Of a stretch of DNA of 23,169 nucleotides, positions 10,646 to 21,709 are shown in pieces. Below the pieces are notes generated by a model. The model saw only the letters and a program-made list of their open reading frames with translations. It did not search any database and was not told the DNA's origin. How positions within the stretch are numbered: the first letter of the stretch is position 1; every line of letters starts with the position of its first letter. The stretch is from assembly GCA_002803225.1 (NCBI GenBank), contig NXFV01001907.1:1-23169 (forward strand). The letters are read 5' to 3'. The translations under genes were made by a program, and so were the position numbers. The stretch comes from Gamarada debralockiae (taxonomy: Eukaryota > Ascomycota > Leotiomycetes > Helotiales > Hyphodiscaceae).

Positions 10646-12501
10646 TTTGATGGCTACCACTAGTTTAGAGATAAATTCGACAAGAATCGAGTTGGTTGAC
10701 GAGCGCGCCCAACTCAACGGAGCAGTTGGACGTGCGAGTCGGGGTAAAGAACCCAGAAAGCGTCTGAATAGGTGACAGCAGGTGAGGTAAGAGAATGCAC
10801 ACGACGCTTGTTGCCGGCGCGAAGAGTGAAGTCTGGATGGAGATGGTAATGATGACCACAGCCGGCAGCTGCCTGAAGGAAGATTGACTTCAAGTGTGTG
10901 AGATCAAGGCGAACAAACACGAACAGGATGATTTGAGGAAGTAGCTTCAGTTTCAGGTTCAGGCTTAGCTGAAGCCGAAACCTCCCTGCAGAAATGTTTG
11001 AATGGGAGGATTGATGATTGTGTGGTGTTGAAGAAAGAAGACAAGGTTGAAGAGGGTGAAGTTCGAAATTCGGGCAATCTGGGATGTAAAATGCCGAAAC
11101 CTGCTCAGGGCACACAATAACCTTTGAGCAGCAGATACAGACCTCGCCAGCCTATTATTACTTAATAAAAAGTCCGATCCTTAACAACTGATTGTTGATG
11201 TCAATCAAGAAGATTGTGTATCACGTGATATATATAATCATGTGACGTATCCGAGAAAGTCAATCCCATGAATTGATTGAGGAATCTAAGGCTTGAGGGC
11301 TCGGGCTGGCCGAGTATTTTCCCTGTAACTGGAAGAGATACGATGATATAAGGGTGATGTGTTGGGGAAGAAGATGGATAGCACGCTTGGCTGCCCGCTG
11401 TTGCAAGAATCTCGAGGATATGTTGGAGAATCTCCAAGACATTGAAATATCGAGACCCACTGCGGCTCTGATATCATCTAATTTTACTGACTGATGATTT
11501 GAGCCTCAGTTGTGGAGAATCTGGAGAGCCTGCGACAGATCTCAGGTGGAGATTATGAGATATTTACGGAAAGACCAGATCGTTGATGCGCTCCCGGGTA
11601 GGGGCGAGCATTGTGCAGCCCATCGAGAGCTTTGCTCATGTCAGATTCTGCCTTTCAGATGAAACCAACTTTGTACTACAATAGAAGAATCCAATGATAT
11701 CACCTGGTTTGTGTCGTTGATCCTACGGAAGAAACAAGCCGAGCAAGAAGGCGCGTCCGTCCTCACATCTATGCGACCCCAAGGCACCAGCAGGTATTTC
11801 CTTGATCATAAATCAAGAAGATATGCACCCATCTCGGAGCCTCACCAGCCTCCCGCCTCTCCTCAAAAATATCTTGGCGCGTACGCAGATTTCTCAAGTA
11901 TCAGCACGCGAGAAGGATGTCTGTATCATCAGCCACCGGAGTTGAGCCTCTCATACCCAGTGCCGGCGCATTGTTTCGAGGCGCCTCTTAACATGACGAT
12001 ACCCCAAATAACCCCATACACACGTGTTACTGTCGCATGTCGACCGGTTGTAAAAAGAAGGTCGTCGTCAATAGCCGTCGCTAAACTTGACCCCTGAAAT
12101 CGGGCGCTGATTGGTTACAGGAATAGACTTCTCAGCGTCTATTTTCACTTACTATCGAAGGCCTCACCAATCACTTCTCTCCTCACAAAATCCCGGTCCT
12201 GACTTGCAGATATTCAAATGGGGTTGGAGTTTCAAACATACTTAGAGCATGAGATATTCTTATCACAGGCCCAATAATAGGCCTCAATGTAGGCGCTGTG
12301 AATTTCCATAAATCTATAGTCACGTCCACATGCCCCGTACTTGAATCACATTCTCGTCACATCGTGGTCAATATTTGCTTGCATAGAGTTTCGTCGTTCC
12401 CGCTTTCACTATCACAATCACACTCTATTGCAGACGCCTCAAGGTTTCATTCAACAACTCTATCTTGATTGAGACATATATTGGCGCTGGTCGTCGACAA
12501 A
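10646..12501. other. Long divergent intergenic region, no supported gene
   Basis: About 1.85 kb lies between the start of the coiled-coil gene (minus) and the small membrane-protein gene (plus). Open frames at 10714-11115 and 11201-11477 (minus) and 11711-12097 (plus) lack clear domains, the last has no ATG until 11771, and none shows convincing splice extension. CACGTG boxes occur at 11222-11227 and 12021-12026. The stretch likely holds two promoters with long 5' UTRs, or a non-coding transcript that cannot be seen from sequence alone. Confidence 0.5.
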
Positions 12502-13192
12502 ATGAGGTGCTTATTCTTGCTCAGCTTGATGCTGAATTCCCTTGCCCTGAAAATATACGCCCAAGATTCTGTATCCTCAGCTCAACCGACTGCAACATCA
12601 TCGTACGAATCTCAGAGTCCAGCCATGTCTTCTAGTTCGGTTGCGTCCTACTTCTCTTCGCTGGCGACGTCGGCACCTATTCAGCCAGGCAGTGGTCCTT
12701 CCGCTGGTGATGCAGGGTCATCTGCTGGTTCGAGTGCGGGGGATAGTAATGCTGGAGCATCTGGGCCTGATTCCGGATCCATTACCATATCTAAAGGAGG
12801 AATCGTTGCTATCATCGTCGTCGTCGTTTGTGTTGTGATACTCGGAAGTACGTATCCTCCACAACAGAGCTGCAAATACATAGACTGACATTCGAGTAGT
12901 CGCATCATCAATCCTCTGGTACCTTGCCAAGAAACGGTCATGGGAAGTTAGGAAGACGATTCGCAGATCGGCAAGAAGGGTCGCGACGGCGTTGACGCCC
13001 AGGAGGTCGACATTCCCAAAAGACGTACAAAAAGTGAGAAGATCAAGCAGGGCCTTGACGAAGATCGACGAGGTACCGCCGACTCCCCGGACACGGAGCA
13101 GCGATATAGAGAAGGGCAATTCGAAGATGTCGTCTTTTGAAATGTCGGAACCGCCGAAGCAGTCGAGATGGGCGAAAAAGCTTGGTCGGTGA
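12502..13192 (+). CDS. Small secreted single-pass membrane protein with Ser-rich ectodomain
   Basis: Exons 12502-12847 and 12900-13192 join across a 52-base intron (GTACGT, CTGAC branch, AGTAG acceptor, phase 1) to 212 aa. A signal peptide is plain (MRCLFLLSLMLNSLALKIYA). Residues about 23-95 are a Ser/Ala/Gly/Thr-rich ectodomain likely to be O-glycosylated. A transmembrane segment follows (GGIVAIIVVVVCVVILG, about 100-116), continuing across the splice into ASSILWYLAKKRSWEV. The cytoplasmic tail is strongly basic (KKRSWEVRKTIRRSARRV) and ends with acidic and basic stretches (SDIEKGNSK, RWAKKLGR). The build resembles fungal Mid2/Wsc-like cell-surface sensors, but there is no WSC or other Cys-rich domain, so sensor function is only a suggestion. 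ATG 12502 is the first ATG that gives a signal peptide. It converges on ENP2 with a 159-base gap. Confidence 0.85.
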
Positions 13193-13351
13193 CCTCTGCA
13201 GGGCAGACCTTTGTTATGATGAGATGTCAGATACCCTTGTGTATATTTGGAGGATAGAACCATTAGTCGGAAGTATAAGGCACGTCGAGTGTTTGAGGCG
13301 TTATAGGATTGCGGAGTCGAGGTCGTTTTGGTAGTTGTTGTAATGAAATGA

Positions 13352-15268
13352 TTAAATCCTTCTGAAGACGTTTCCACTGGCACTTCGCCTACCCTCATCT
13401 CGTCTGCCTTTCCGCGCAGGCTCAGGTCTCTCTTTCTCCTTTCTGCCGGAGCTTGGTGCAAATTTGACTTGTCGTTCTCCAACGACTTCTCCTCTATTCT
13501 TGTTGACACGACCAGCCCCCTGTACACGCGATCCCAGGGCCTTGTTTTGTCGCTGATGACCGGATTTCTTGTAGGATGACGAAGAAATACGCATCTCGGG
13601 TTTCGATTTTGGTTTCGAGATGATTTCATCGTCCTCACTGTCGCTTGCTTCGCTATCGGTATTGGCCAGTGTTGCCCCAGTCTCCGCGGTTTTGGTACTT
13701 GGATTGAGAAGCTGGAACTCTCTGCTCTTCTCATCCACAGCAAATTCTTCGTCCTCGAAAAGCTTGCCGAATCGTTCATCTCCGAGAATACCCATATCCT
13801 CATCAACCTTCTGCCTGCGCTCTTGTCTCTTAAGCATCTTATCAACCAAGTTTTGATTGACCTTGACCTTCTTGCTACCTCTGATTCTGCTCTCCCTCTC
13901 CTTCTCGACCTTCTCCTTGACCCTCTTGGTCCTCTCATCATCCCAAATAAATGGATTGGCAATGAGTCGAGCTTCCTCGTACAACTTAGAGGCAACAAAG
14001 TATCCATGCATGTAGGGCCGCAACAGGTTTGTTGTTCCAACAAGATGGCCAAGGCTGAGCGATTTTAGTTCTGGTAGTGTCAAGAACTTGTAGTTGTCAT
14101 ATGTCTCGGTTGGCGCCTCTTCTGCCATCTCTTCCACCATATTGTCCAAGAATGAACACCATTTTGGTGCTGGGCCAAGTTGTGGAATGAAGAAAGCATG
14201 CTGTTGTTTGCCCTCGTTTGCTGTCAGGATCATTCCACTTTCCTTGCACCATGCCACAGAGTTGATGTCGACTGCTGGTTCAACTGAAGTCCACGCCTTG
14301 CCGTCGGCCTCGTCCCATAATTTGATGATTCGCTTGTCCGCCGAAAGAATCTTCTTTTCTTGGGAGGATGTTGTCATGTGTATCAGAGTTCTAATTGGGT
14401 AGCCGTATCCCTGGTCTTTCCTCAAAATTGGGACAGGCCGTCGGAGGTCGAATATTTGCACAAGTCCCTCTGAGGATCCAGTTGCGAGTGACAGGCCTGA
14501 TCGATCGAAGTCAAGCGCTGTAATCTCCCCTTCTTGGCCTGAGAGCAATCCTACTCTGGCCTTCGATCTCGGATCCCAGAATTCAATTGTGCCTATCGAA
14601 GTCCCAAATGCCAGAAGATTATGACTGTCCTCAGCTATCGCAGCAGTATTCACGCTCCCGGTATTTATTCCACCTTGCAATGCTCCTCCTCCGGGAGTTG
14701 TTAAGTCATCGCCACCCACATCAATCTGGTATGGTTTCATATATCTCCCGATCTCCAAGTTCAATCGATATACTTCTCCACTTCCTTCTGCATTAACTCC
14801 CACGGCAGGGATCAAAGCTTCAGCCGAGTGTCTTTCGTAAACCAAATCTCTGCCATAACGAGGCAGTCGCGTGCGGTGATGACAGCCTCCGGGGGTATGA
14901 AATTCCAGACTTCTGTCGGTCTGCAGATGGAGGGATTTGGAATAGTCTGACGATAAGAGGACGAATGAGTGATTGAGGGTTGTGGTGTGTCGGGCGAAGG
15001 AGAGGGAGAGATGAGGAAGGTAGTGTGTATGGATTTGTGGTTTGTATGTGCCAGTGCTCATCACCCATTCTCCATCATCACTAACTCTTATACATGAGCT
15101 AGCTTCTTCGAATTCGAAATCCTGGAGGAGCTCGACTCGGTTTGCGTATTCCGGATCATTTTTCAAGCTGCGCTTCCGCTTGCGCGCAAGCCAATCTGGA
15201 AGTGGTCTTGCTGTGGAAGCACCAGATATCGTATAGACTGGCACCTCATTAGGATTGGTGAGCTTCAT
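13352..15268 (-). CDS. ENP2: ENP2/NOL10, WD-repeat ribosome biogenesis factor
   Basis: This nucleolar protein belongs to the small-subunit processome and is needed for 18S rRNA maturation (known for yeast Enp2 and human NOL10). One intact 638-codon frame has no intron, starting MKLTNPNEVPVYTISG, a family-typical N-terminus. WD-type blades occupy about residues 50-350 (NLLAFGTSIGTIEFWDPRS, LSLATGSSEGLVQIFDLRR, IIKLWDEADGKAW). The family core continues with PAPKWCSFLDNMVEEM and YKFLTLPEL. Near residues 495-525 the segment DERFGKLFEDEEFAVDEKSR matches the NUC153 motif. The Lys/Arg-rich tail fits RNA and nucleolar association. The length is close to that of yeast Enp2 (about 700 aa). It diverges from MED13 across about 585 bases. 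Confidence 0.96.
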   Translation of the reverse strand: MKLTNPNEVPVYTISGASTARPLPDWLARKRKRSLKNDPEYANRVELLQDFEFEEASSCIRVSDDGEWVMSTGTYKPQIHTHYLPHLSLSFARHTTTLNHSFVLLSSDYSKSLHLQTDRSLEFHTPGGCHHRTRLPRYGRDLVYERHSAEALIPAVGVNAEGSGEVYRLNLEIGRYMKPYQIDVGGDDLTTPGGGALQGGINTGSVNTAAIAEDSHNLLAFGTSIGTIEFWDPRSKARVGLLSGQEGEITALDFDRSGLSLATGSSEGLVQIFDLRRPVPILRKDQGYGYPIRTLIHMTTSSQEKKILSADKRIIKLWDEADGKAWTSVEPAVDINSVAWCKESGMILTANEGKQQHAFFIPQLGPAPKWCSFLDNMVEEMAEEAPTETYDNYKFLTLPELKSLSLGHLVGTTNLLRPYMHGYFVASKLYEEARLIANPFIWDDERTKRVKEKVEKERESRIRGSKKVKVNQNLVDKMLKRQERRQKVDEDMGILGDERFGKLFEDEEFAVDEKSREFQLLNPSTKTAETGATLANTDSEASDSEDDEIISKPKSKPEMRISSSSYKKSGHQRQNKALGSRVQGAGRVNKNRGEVVGERQVKFAPSSGRKEKERPEPARKGRRDEGRRSASGNVFRRI

Positions 15269-15853
15269 GATGAAATTCTATGTTGCTCTGGCAAATGTTG
15301 AATCGTTCAATTCGCCATGGCTTTTTCTCGATGGCAATTTTGTTTCTCCAAAAATCCGAATTTGATAAAGTAAATTTTTAGGCTAATCTTAGCGGCGGAT
15401 ACTTTACAGGGGTCAAGCCGATTCGCTACAGTAGTGCTCTGTCAGTGAGTTGTGGATCGCTGAAGCCGAGTTTGCGGCTGCGATTACAGAACCTCGCATG
15501 CGCCTCACTCAGTGAGGGGAGTATCTTTATTGATTTGGTCCACAACGAGCTCAATATCCTTCCACCACTTGCAAGCGGAACACCCTATCTTGTTTCAAGG
15601 TGCTCGAAAACGGCATTGGACGCGATATTCAGTCCCGCGAGGAGATGATGGAGCCCAGCGAGCCCTGCACACGACACGCGATTCAAAGAACGAATACAGG
15701 CCTTTCATACAATATTGACTTTACACGCAAGAGCAGAGACGGTTCCAGGTGATCCGAATTGCTTTGGAGGGCATAGCTCCAGGGTCGCCGTGGACTGGAG
15801 CTGGGAAACGAGTGGGGAAGTGGTATTTTCATGACTGACGATTCTTCTACGAC
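15269..15853. other. Divergent promoter region between ENP2 and MED13
   Basis: About 585 bases separate the two ATGs. The short plus-strand frames at 15445-15718 have no ATG-led protein-like content and probably lie in the MED13 5' UTR or promoter. One upstream ATG at 15831 overlaps the MED13 start and is reported separately. No TATA box stands out. Confidence 0.55.
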
Positions 15854-16002
15854 ATGGAGCCTGGGGAATATCTTACCAACGTATTATCTTCTGTAAGTAT
15901 CGAAATTCTGTTTCTGTAAATATTAGACTGATTTCATGTTCCAGAATAATTACGCATCTATACAATATGAGTATTACGAACCCCGGATCCCCTCACGAAT
16001 AG
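15831..16002 (+). promoter_or_regulatory. Overlapping upstream ORF at the MED13 start
   Basis: An ATG at 15831, 23 bases before the MED13 ATG and in a different frame, opens a frame that reads through the start codon. In the spliced message (intron 15893-15944 removed) it runs 39 codons to TAG 16000-16002; in the unspliced transcript it ends at TAA 15894-15896, inside the donor. If the transcript begins upstream of 15831, this would reduce MED13 initiation by leaky scanning. The transcript start is unknown. Confidence 0.4.
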
Positions 16003-19000
16003 CCAGGAAGCATCTCCAGAAGGCCGAGGTTGTATGGAGACAAGATGGATCTCTCGTCCACTGTGACTCCTCTAGAGATGGCATATGGGTTTTCCGAGGC
16101 GTCACGAATAATGCGACGAGCTCTGTGGCAACGGAAACTTCCGCAATTGTTGAGGTACAAGGGCATGATCTGTTGGTGAAAGATAAAGGGATGTATGAGC
16201 CGGCAACCCTGACGAGGACCAAGCACAGTACTTTGAGCAGCTTGAGCAACTTGAGTGCCACAAGTATGACCTCGTCACCATCCGCGTCTTTCGAGAACCA
16301 ATTCAGAAGTGGAAGCGATGGCGGCATGCGAAGAACGCAGACAGCCAGTTCATCCCAAAATACTGTAAACGAACCACCAACACCGTCACCTGGAGCCAAA
16401 TCCGCTGTCGCCACTGGTGATTTTTTCCCTTTCTTGAAAGACATTCACGAATGTTTTATATCTGCAGCACTTGGATCCATTGTCTACTTTCTTTGCCACG
16501 ATCACGGGTTCATACCCCTGAATTCGCGAACACTGATTTTGACGTCTCCCAAAACGTCGACTTCTGATGTATCGCCGAGCAACTTCATGCTTAAATCCAA
16601 TGCAATCACACTTGCAACTTTGGATATTAGTTTGACATCTTTGGGTGCATTGGTAGTCAAGGCTTATTCTGATACTGCACCAGGACTTCAAAGTCTTGTA
16701 AATCCCTCAAGTCTTGTATCTTCATCTCCAGATCTTTCTGCCGGTACTGCCCTATGGCTGGCTCCCGGTGGGAATGCCGCAAAATTCTATGGAACTCAGG
16801 ATGACAAGAATTTGCCAGGTAACCTGCCAATTTCTCAACTCCAAAGGAGCCCTGCAGATAATCGACAGCATGCATTTAATGGTGCCACTATTCAATCATG
16901 GCAATCCAAGTGCTTGGATTGGTTATCAGCGAAAGGCTTAAATACAAGTGCACTTGAAGATGGTGGTTGGATTTTCGTCCAAGTTTTGGGAGGCAATTCC
17001 CCGTACTTCAATGCCGACTACCAAGGGATGCCGATGCTCGAGGACCTAGCAATAGTTCCATGGCCTGCTCTGTTGTGTTTCCAGACTTCGAGCAACGGTA
17101 CTCGTGACCTACAACCCATCTCGATCAATACTACCGGCCGTGATCCTCTTTCTTTTGCGGAGGAATGGTTTATAGGAAAAGATGAGAGGGCAGGTATCTT
17201 GGCCAAGCGACAGAAGGATAGGCAGATAGCTGAGGCTAAATCAAGAGAGCAAGCTGATGTTGAGGCCCGTAATTTGCAGTCAACTACATACTCGCCGGCT
17301 GCATTGCGCAGGGGAAGCAATGCCGGTGCGATGTACCCAACGCCTCCTGATGCTCCACATCACCCTATCGGAGCTACTCCATCGTTCGATGGCCAGGTAT
17401 CAACTCCCGGAAACCCAAATCAACTGTTCTCCCACGACGTCGAAGCCACCCCTCATAACTCAAACACTGGGGCAATGGATGTTGAAGCTGATATTTGGGG
17501 TTCGTCTGGTAAAAAGGACCGCACGAACACCAGTATGAATTTTAACGACACCGATAATGATAACGACCTCTTTGGTGATGGAGGAGATTTGTTCGGAGAC
17601 GTTACTGATGCAGACTTCAGCTTTTTTGACGAACCCGATGTTGAAGAGGCTGTTCAAGATTCCGTTGTACCGGCGCAGACTAGTGCTCCCAACTCTCAGG
17701 AAGCAAATCTTTTGATGGAGGCGCCTGCTGTCGGTCCCCCTCCTGGAGCTCCTCTAGAGACAACTGATGTTGTTATGGAGGATACTAAGCCTGCGGAAGA
17801 AAGCGTGCTACATCAAGAAAGCAAAAAGACCGAGATGAAACCTCCAAGCAGCCGAAAAGGAAATGCCGCCACGGCCCAAGAAAATGACGATGCCAAATCC
17901 GTAAAAGCCCCCGCAGTTAGCCCACTGTTCAATAAGGAGGCCGTTTTCAACCGACTCTTCACCAGGTCCTCAGGATTGCAGCCGAGACGGTCTAGCATCT
18001 TTAACAAGATAGACTTTAAATCCTCCATACTCTCTGTCGATGCGAAGTACAGCGCCAATGGCCGCTTCAGCTTTTCCGCTGAAGAGAAACCCCTCGAGCG
18101 CTCCGTACCCTTGGGTCTCCCTACAACGGATTATCTAAGTGGGCGACGAAAGACAGAGGATGAACGAGGCCCGCGAAGTCTAGCCCGGATCATACGAGAA
18201 CCCGCAGAGGTAGTCGAGGTCGAGATGGCCGATGATGAGCCGATGCTTTATCTTCTAGATTCTGAGCTAGCCAGCCAGATGTCCGAACAAGATGATATAA
18301 GCCACGCTTCAGAAGATCGATCTTTGGTCCTGAATCCAGGTGTCAAACGAAAACGGACCACAGAGCACGGAGACGGAGATGAAATTACGTCATCATTTAA
18401 TGCTCTGGCTGTGGAGTATGAACAGTCCGTAGGAACGCCATTGTCGATAGGCGGCTCCCAGATACCACTTCTCGATGGAGATCCCGCAGATTGGTCATTG
18501 ACCACCTATTTCACTTCGCCAGAACCTGATGTGCAATCTAATGCTTTGTCAGACCTGGAGTATATCGCTGCTGCTCAAATTCTAGCTGACCAAGCAGTCT
18601 CAGGCACCGTTAAATTACCCGGACCTGCTTCGAGGACCAGTAAGGACAATCAGGCGTGCCATCACCGGTCCTCCAGTACACGAGAATTGATGCATACCGT
18701 TACAAAAGCAGCCAAAGCCTGTTTCAAAGATGTCAAGGCGTGCAACATGCAGTCGTACCTAGAAATCCAGGGTATACCGGTCTTGAACCAAGGTCTTCGT
18801 TTACCTCCACGGCCTACTCCCAGAGGCGCAATCCTAGATCCCTCGAGATTGAGCAATCCTTTCCCCATACCTCCTCCCCAGCTTGAAGTACGACGGGTGG
18901 ATTCAACACTATCAATACTACCTTCTGGTATCAATTTCTGGGAAAACTTGGGACTAGGCCCATCGAAGGGCAACAAAGATATCAATGCCGTCTGCGTACA

Positions 19001-20501
19001 TCCAAATCTTGAGGGAATAGACGGCAATGCTAGCACATTTCTCGACCAGATGCGAAGTGTATACGAGTCGTTTAGATTTGGCAGCCATGAAAGGATCATA
19101 ACCAAAGACCTGGCCAACAGTCTTTTACCTTTTGCTATTGACGCCTTCGAACAGCCAAGCAATCCCCACAATTTGGCCGGCCTCAAGCAAGGTTTTGACA
19201 CATTACCTGCGCTCAAAGAAACGATGGCACGCTTGAGCAGAACCATTTCATCGTTGCCTATGGAGGAGAAGAACATCGTCGTATACTTCATATACCCTGT
19301 CGACAACGCTGCACTTCTCGTACATATTTGCACCGCGTTCCAGCATCTTTTCAATCTGTACAGAAGGGCATTATCAGAAAAGAAGACAAATACCGCCAAT
19401 GAGCTGGTGCTACAGCTCATTCCACTCGATTTCGTTGCCTCTCCAACATCAATTATGGTGCCCCTACCATCGGAGTATGCTCGCTTGGCAATGGAAGTGT
19501 ACGATCGATGTATAAACTTCACATCAGCGTCATCGGCGCCTGCAGTCCTGCTGGAACAGCCACTTCCAAAGAGCATCGACTTCAAGTTGAGCGCGACCCC
19601 TTCTGCATCTGTGCTTCAAGAGAACTCGTGCCTTCACATCGCTTACGCACAAAGTATCGACGACCGTTGGATCACGGCAGCATGGACAGACAACAGAGGG
19701 ACTCAGCAAATGACAGCGTCGTACTGTCTTGGGCGGAAGAACGAGCCGATATCGATGCCCTTCTCCGACGTCGCTAACGAGATTTGGGAGACGACCATGG
19801 ATATCATATCTGCTAAGAGGATACACTGGCGTGTTATGATCGCAAGAGTCGGCGTTATGGATCCATCAGAAATCGAGTTCTGGGCTGGTCTTCAATCAAC
19901 TGAGTCGGAAGCGCAGATCAATTTGACACTCATTACGGTGCAGACGGACCCTTCCCTGCGGTTGCTGCCGCCTTCGATCACGCTGTCACCAACGTCAAAC
20001 GCTGCTCAATCAGTCATTACACCGGTATCGACACCCCAAGCGCTTCAGTCCTCGATTGTGTCGCCTGATCAATCAACTCCACCAGCCCGAGATACCGGAG
20101 GCAGCGCAGCAACTCCTGGCGAGAACCCAGCTGAACCCGACGCTGATGCTCGACTCATCGATTACACGGACCAAAGTTGGGGAGCAGTGCTCGCCCACCG
20201 ACTCAACAACTCCAACTCACTGCTGGAGCTCAGCCCAGCACTGATCAGCGGCTATCTGATCAAACGAGGTGGAACAAATCTTGATGATCCTCCCATAGTT
20301 ATGGAGGTAAATATAGTATATAGCGTAGTGGGCAATTCTCGAACCTTTCATGAGACTCTTTTGCGGGAAATTTTGGGATATTATAGGGGGCTAGGAACCT
20401 TGGCTAGGGTGAGGGGTATTGTGGATTCGGTCAAGGACGTCAGGCCTTGGCATATTGCTGCGGCTGAGAAGGCAGTCAAGGCGTTGTATATGTTAATGTA
20501 G
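15854..20501 (+). CDS. MED13: Mediator subunit 13 (MED13/SSN2, Srb9), kinase module
   Basis: MED13 links the CDK8 kinase module to core Mediator and mainly represses RNA polymerase II transcription. Exon 1 is 15854-15892 (MEPGEYLTNVLSS), then a 52-base intron (GTAAGT, CTGAT branch, TTCCAG, phase 0), then exon 2 15945-20501; the total is 1531 aa. The N-terminal Med13_N region covers about residues 1-400 (YEYYEPRIPSRIARKHLQKA, ending around EDLAIVPWPALLCFQT at about 377-393). An acidic stretch near 545-580 (LFGDVTDADFSFFDEPD) is typical of fungal MED13. The middle is disordered. Med13_C covers about 1000-1531, with EIEFWAGLQSTESEAQI, WGAVLAHRLNNSNSLLELSP and the family-signature end PWHIAAAEKAVKALYMLM. 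No break was found. The two-exon start was chosen because the long frame alone has no fitting N-terminus. Confidence 0.96.
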
Positions 20502-20532
20502 ACCCCATTCGGGTCCTTGACTTCGTCAAGGA
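20501..20532 (+). other. Tandem hairpins just after the MED13 stop
   Basis: Two adjacent inverted repeats start at the last base of the stop codon: GACCC/GGGTC (20501-20515, five-base loop) and TCCTTGAC/GTCAAGGA (20514-20532, eight perfect pairs and a three-base TTC loop). They share two bases, so only one can form fully at a time. Lying in the 3' UTR, they might affect mRNA stability or 3' processing; function is unknown. Confidence 0.4.
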
Positions 20533-20654
20533 TCTGGACATGAGATGATAATAAAGATCTTTTCAAATGTAGCTCGATCGTCCTATGATCTTGGCAGATT
20601 GCGACTGGAGGCAGCTCTGCCAGGCCTCTAAACTATCCCAAAGTTTTTCTTTAT

Positions 20655-21499
20655 TTGTGTGGCAGTGCCACGGCTTCGTATTTAAAACGCCTTGTTCCGG
20701 GGTGTAGACACTTGACAAGCTTAGACCCCTGGAGTAGGCATCTCAGAGGCACTGCAATAGGCAATGCTAATTCCGAGATTTTGATATGCAGTGCTCTGTG
20801 GGATTCCAAGCATCAGTCTTTGCCGTTTCTGCAAACCTCACGACCAGACCATGACTGTTACCCCCTTCTCCGACCTCCAGCCTCAAAACATTGTGAATAT
20901 TGAGCCTACGGGAAATTTGACTGTAAATGTTATGCTCTCTCTTGACAGACTTTCCTGAGTGAGTAATAATTTCGACATTTTCAGCGCTCGGTGAGCCCAT
21001 TGAATGGAATGTGTTGAATGTCAACCTCTCCATCTCAGGCCTAACAGGCACTGAGGCCAACAGTCACGGGCGTGAGGATTCCATAACCGCCTTTTTGAAT
21101 AACTTGCTTGTTGCTTTCGGCGCAGTGGAGCTTGTGATCACCAACGCTACAGTACAAACGCCATTTTTTGGATCATACGCAGCTGTCAAGGTTGGCTCTG
21201 GCAAATACATCTTTGCATCCCTTGGAGTGAACGTTGCCCTTTTGCTTCTTTTGGTTGTGGAGTTGATACGGATACGGTTGTGGAAGGGTCTAACAAGCTT
21301 CAACTACTCTGATGTGAAGCGGGTCATTGTTGCTTCCTCTTCTGGTGGCACAAATACAGTAGATGCTCGTTGTGATGTGGGAAATGTGGCAGTAAAGTTG
21401 GTGGAGCATAAGAAGAGAGTGATGCTCACAGATGCGAGTAAATATGAGCAAATCAAGGATGCGAATCATGATTCTCATCTTGCCTTGATGGAGTTATAG
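20655..21499 (+). pseudogene. Decayed fungal membrane-protein gene, C-terminal part
   Basis: The clearest part is an open frame that reads back to about 20971 and ends at TAA 21497-21499. It encodes extracellular-like sequence (EPIEWNVLNVNLSISG), a TM segment (YIFASLGVNVALLLLLVVEL), then a cytoplasmic tail (WKGLTSFNYSDVKRVIVASS) of the sort seen at the end of large fungal plasma-membrane proteins. Upstream, protein-like pieces sit in changing frames: RGTAIGNANSEILIC (about 20749-20793), GFQASVFAVSANLTTRP (about 20800-20850), then MTVTPFSDLQPQNIVNIEPT (about 20850-20909), stopped by TGA near 20956. An acceptor TTTTCAG at about 20970 might rescue the last join, but the earlier shifts have no matching introns and no start codon is evident. 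I read it as a truncated, frameshifted remnant; a heavily spliced gene is the alternative. Confidence 0.5.
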
Positions 21500-21709
21500 A
21501 ATAGAACATAACTGCGTATAAAGAGTGGCCTGATAATCCAAGAAGATACTCAGCATACGTTTGATGGATCAAGAAGTGAGAAAACCACGCAGCTTTTCGA
21601 ATTCCGCAAGTGCTAGCTGGAGCAGTTGATGCTCAGCTGGAGTATAATCTATAAACATATCATCTATCATGTTTCATCATCATCGTTCCTCCACCAACCC
21701 CTTTCTCAT

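Noticed and set aside
11711..12097. 128-codon plus-strand frame in the intergenic region
   Set aside because: It opens with GTG, its first ATG comes 60 bases later, and I see no domain, signal peptide or convincing splice partner.
12718..14052. 444-codon open frame on the minus strand across the membrane-protein gene and the 3' part of ENP2
   Set aside because: It is antisense to the plus-strand gene and out of frame with ENP2, both of which have clear family or structural support; the composition is Arg/Ser-rich without any domain, as expected of a shadow frame.
18662..19585. 307-codon minus-strand open frame inside MED13
   Set aside because: MED13 on the other strand is intact and clearly homologous here; the antisense product has no recognisable features.
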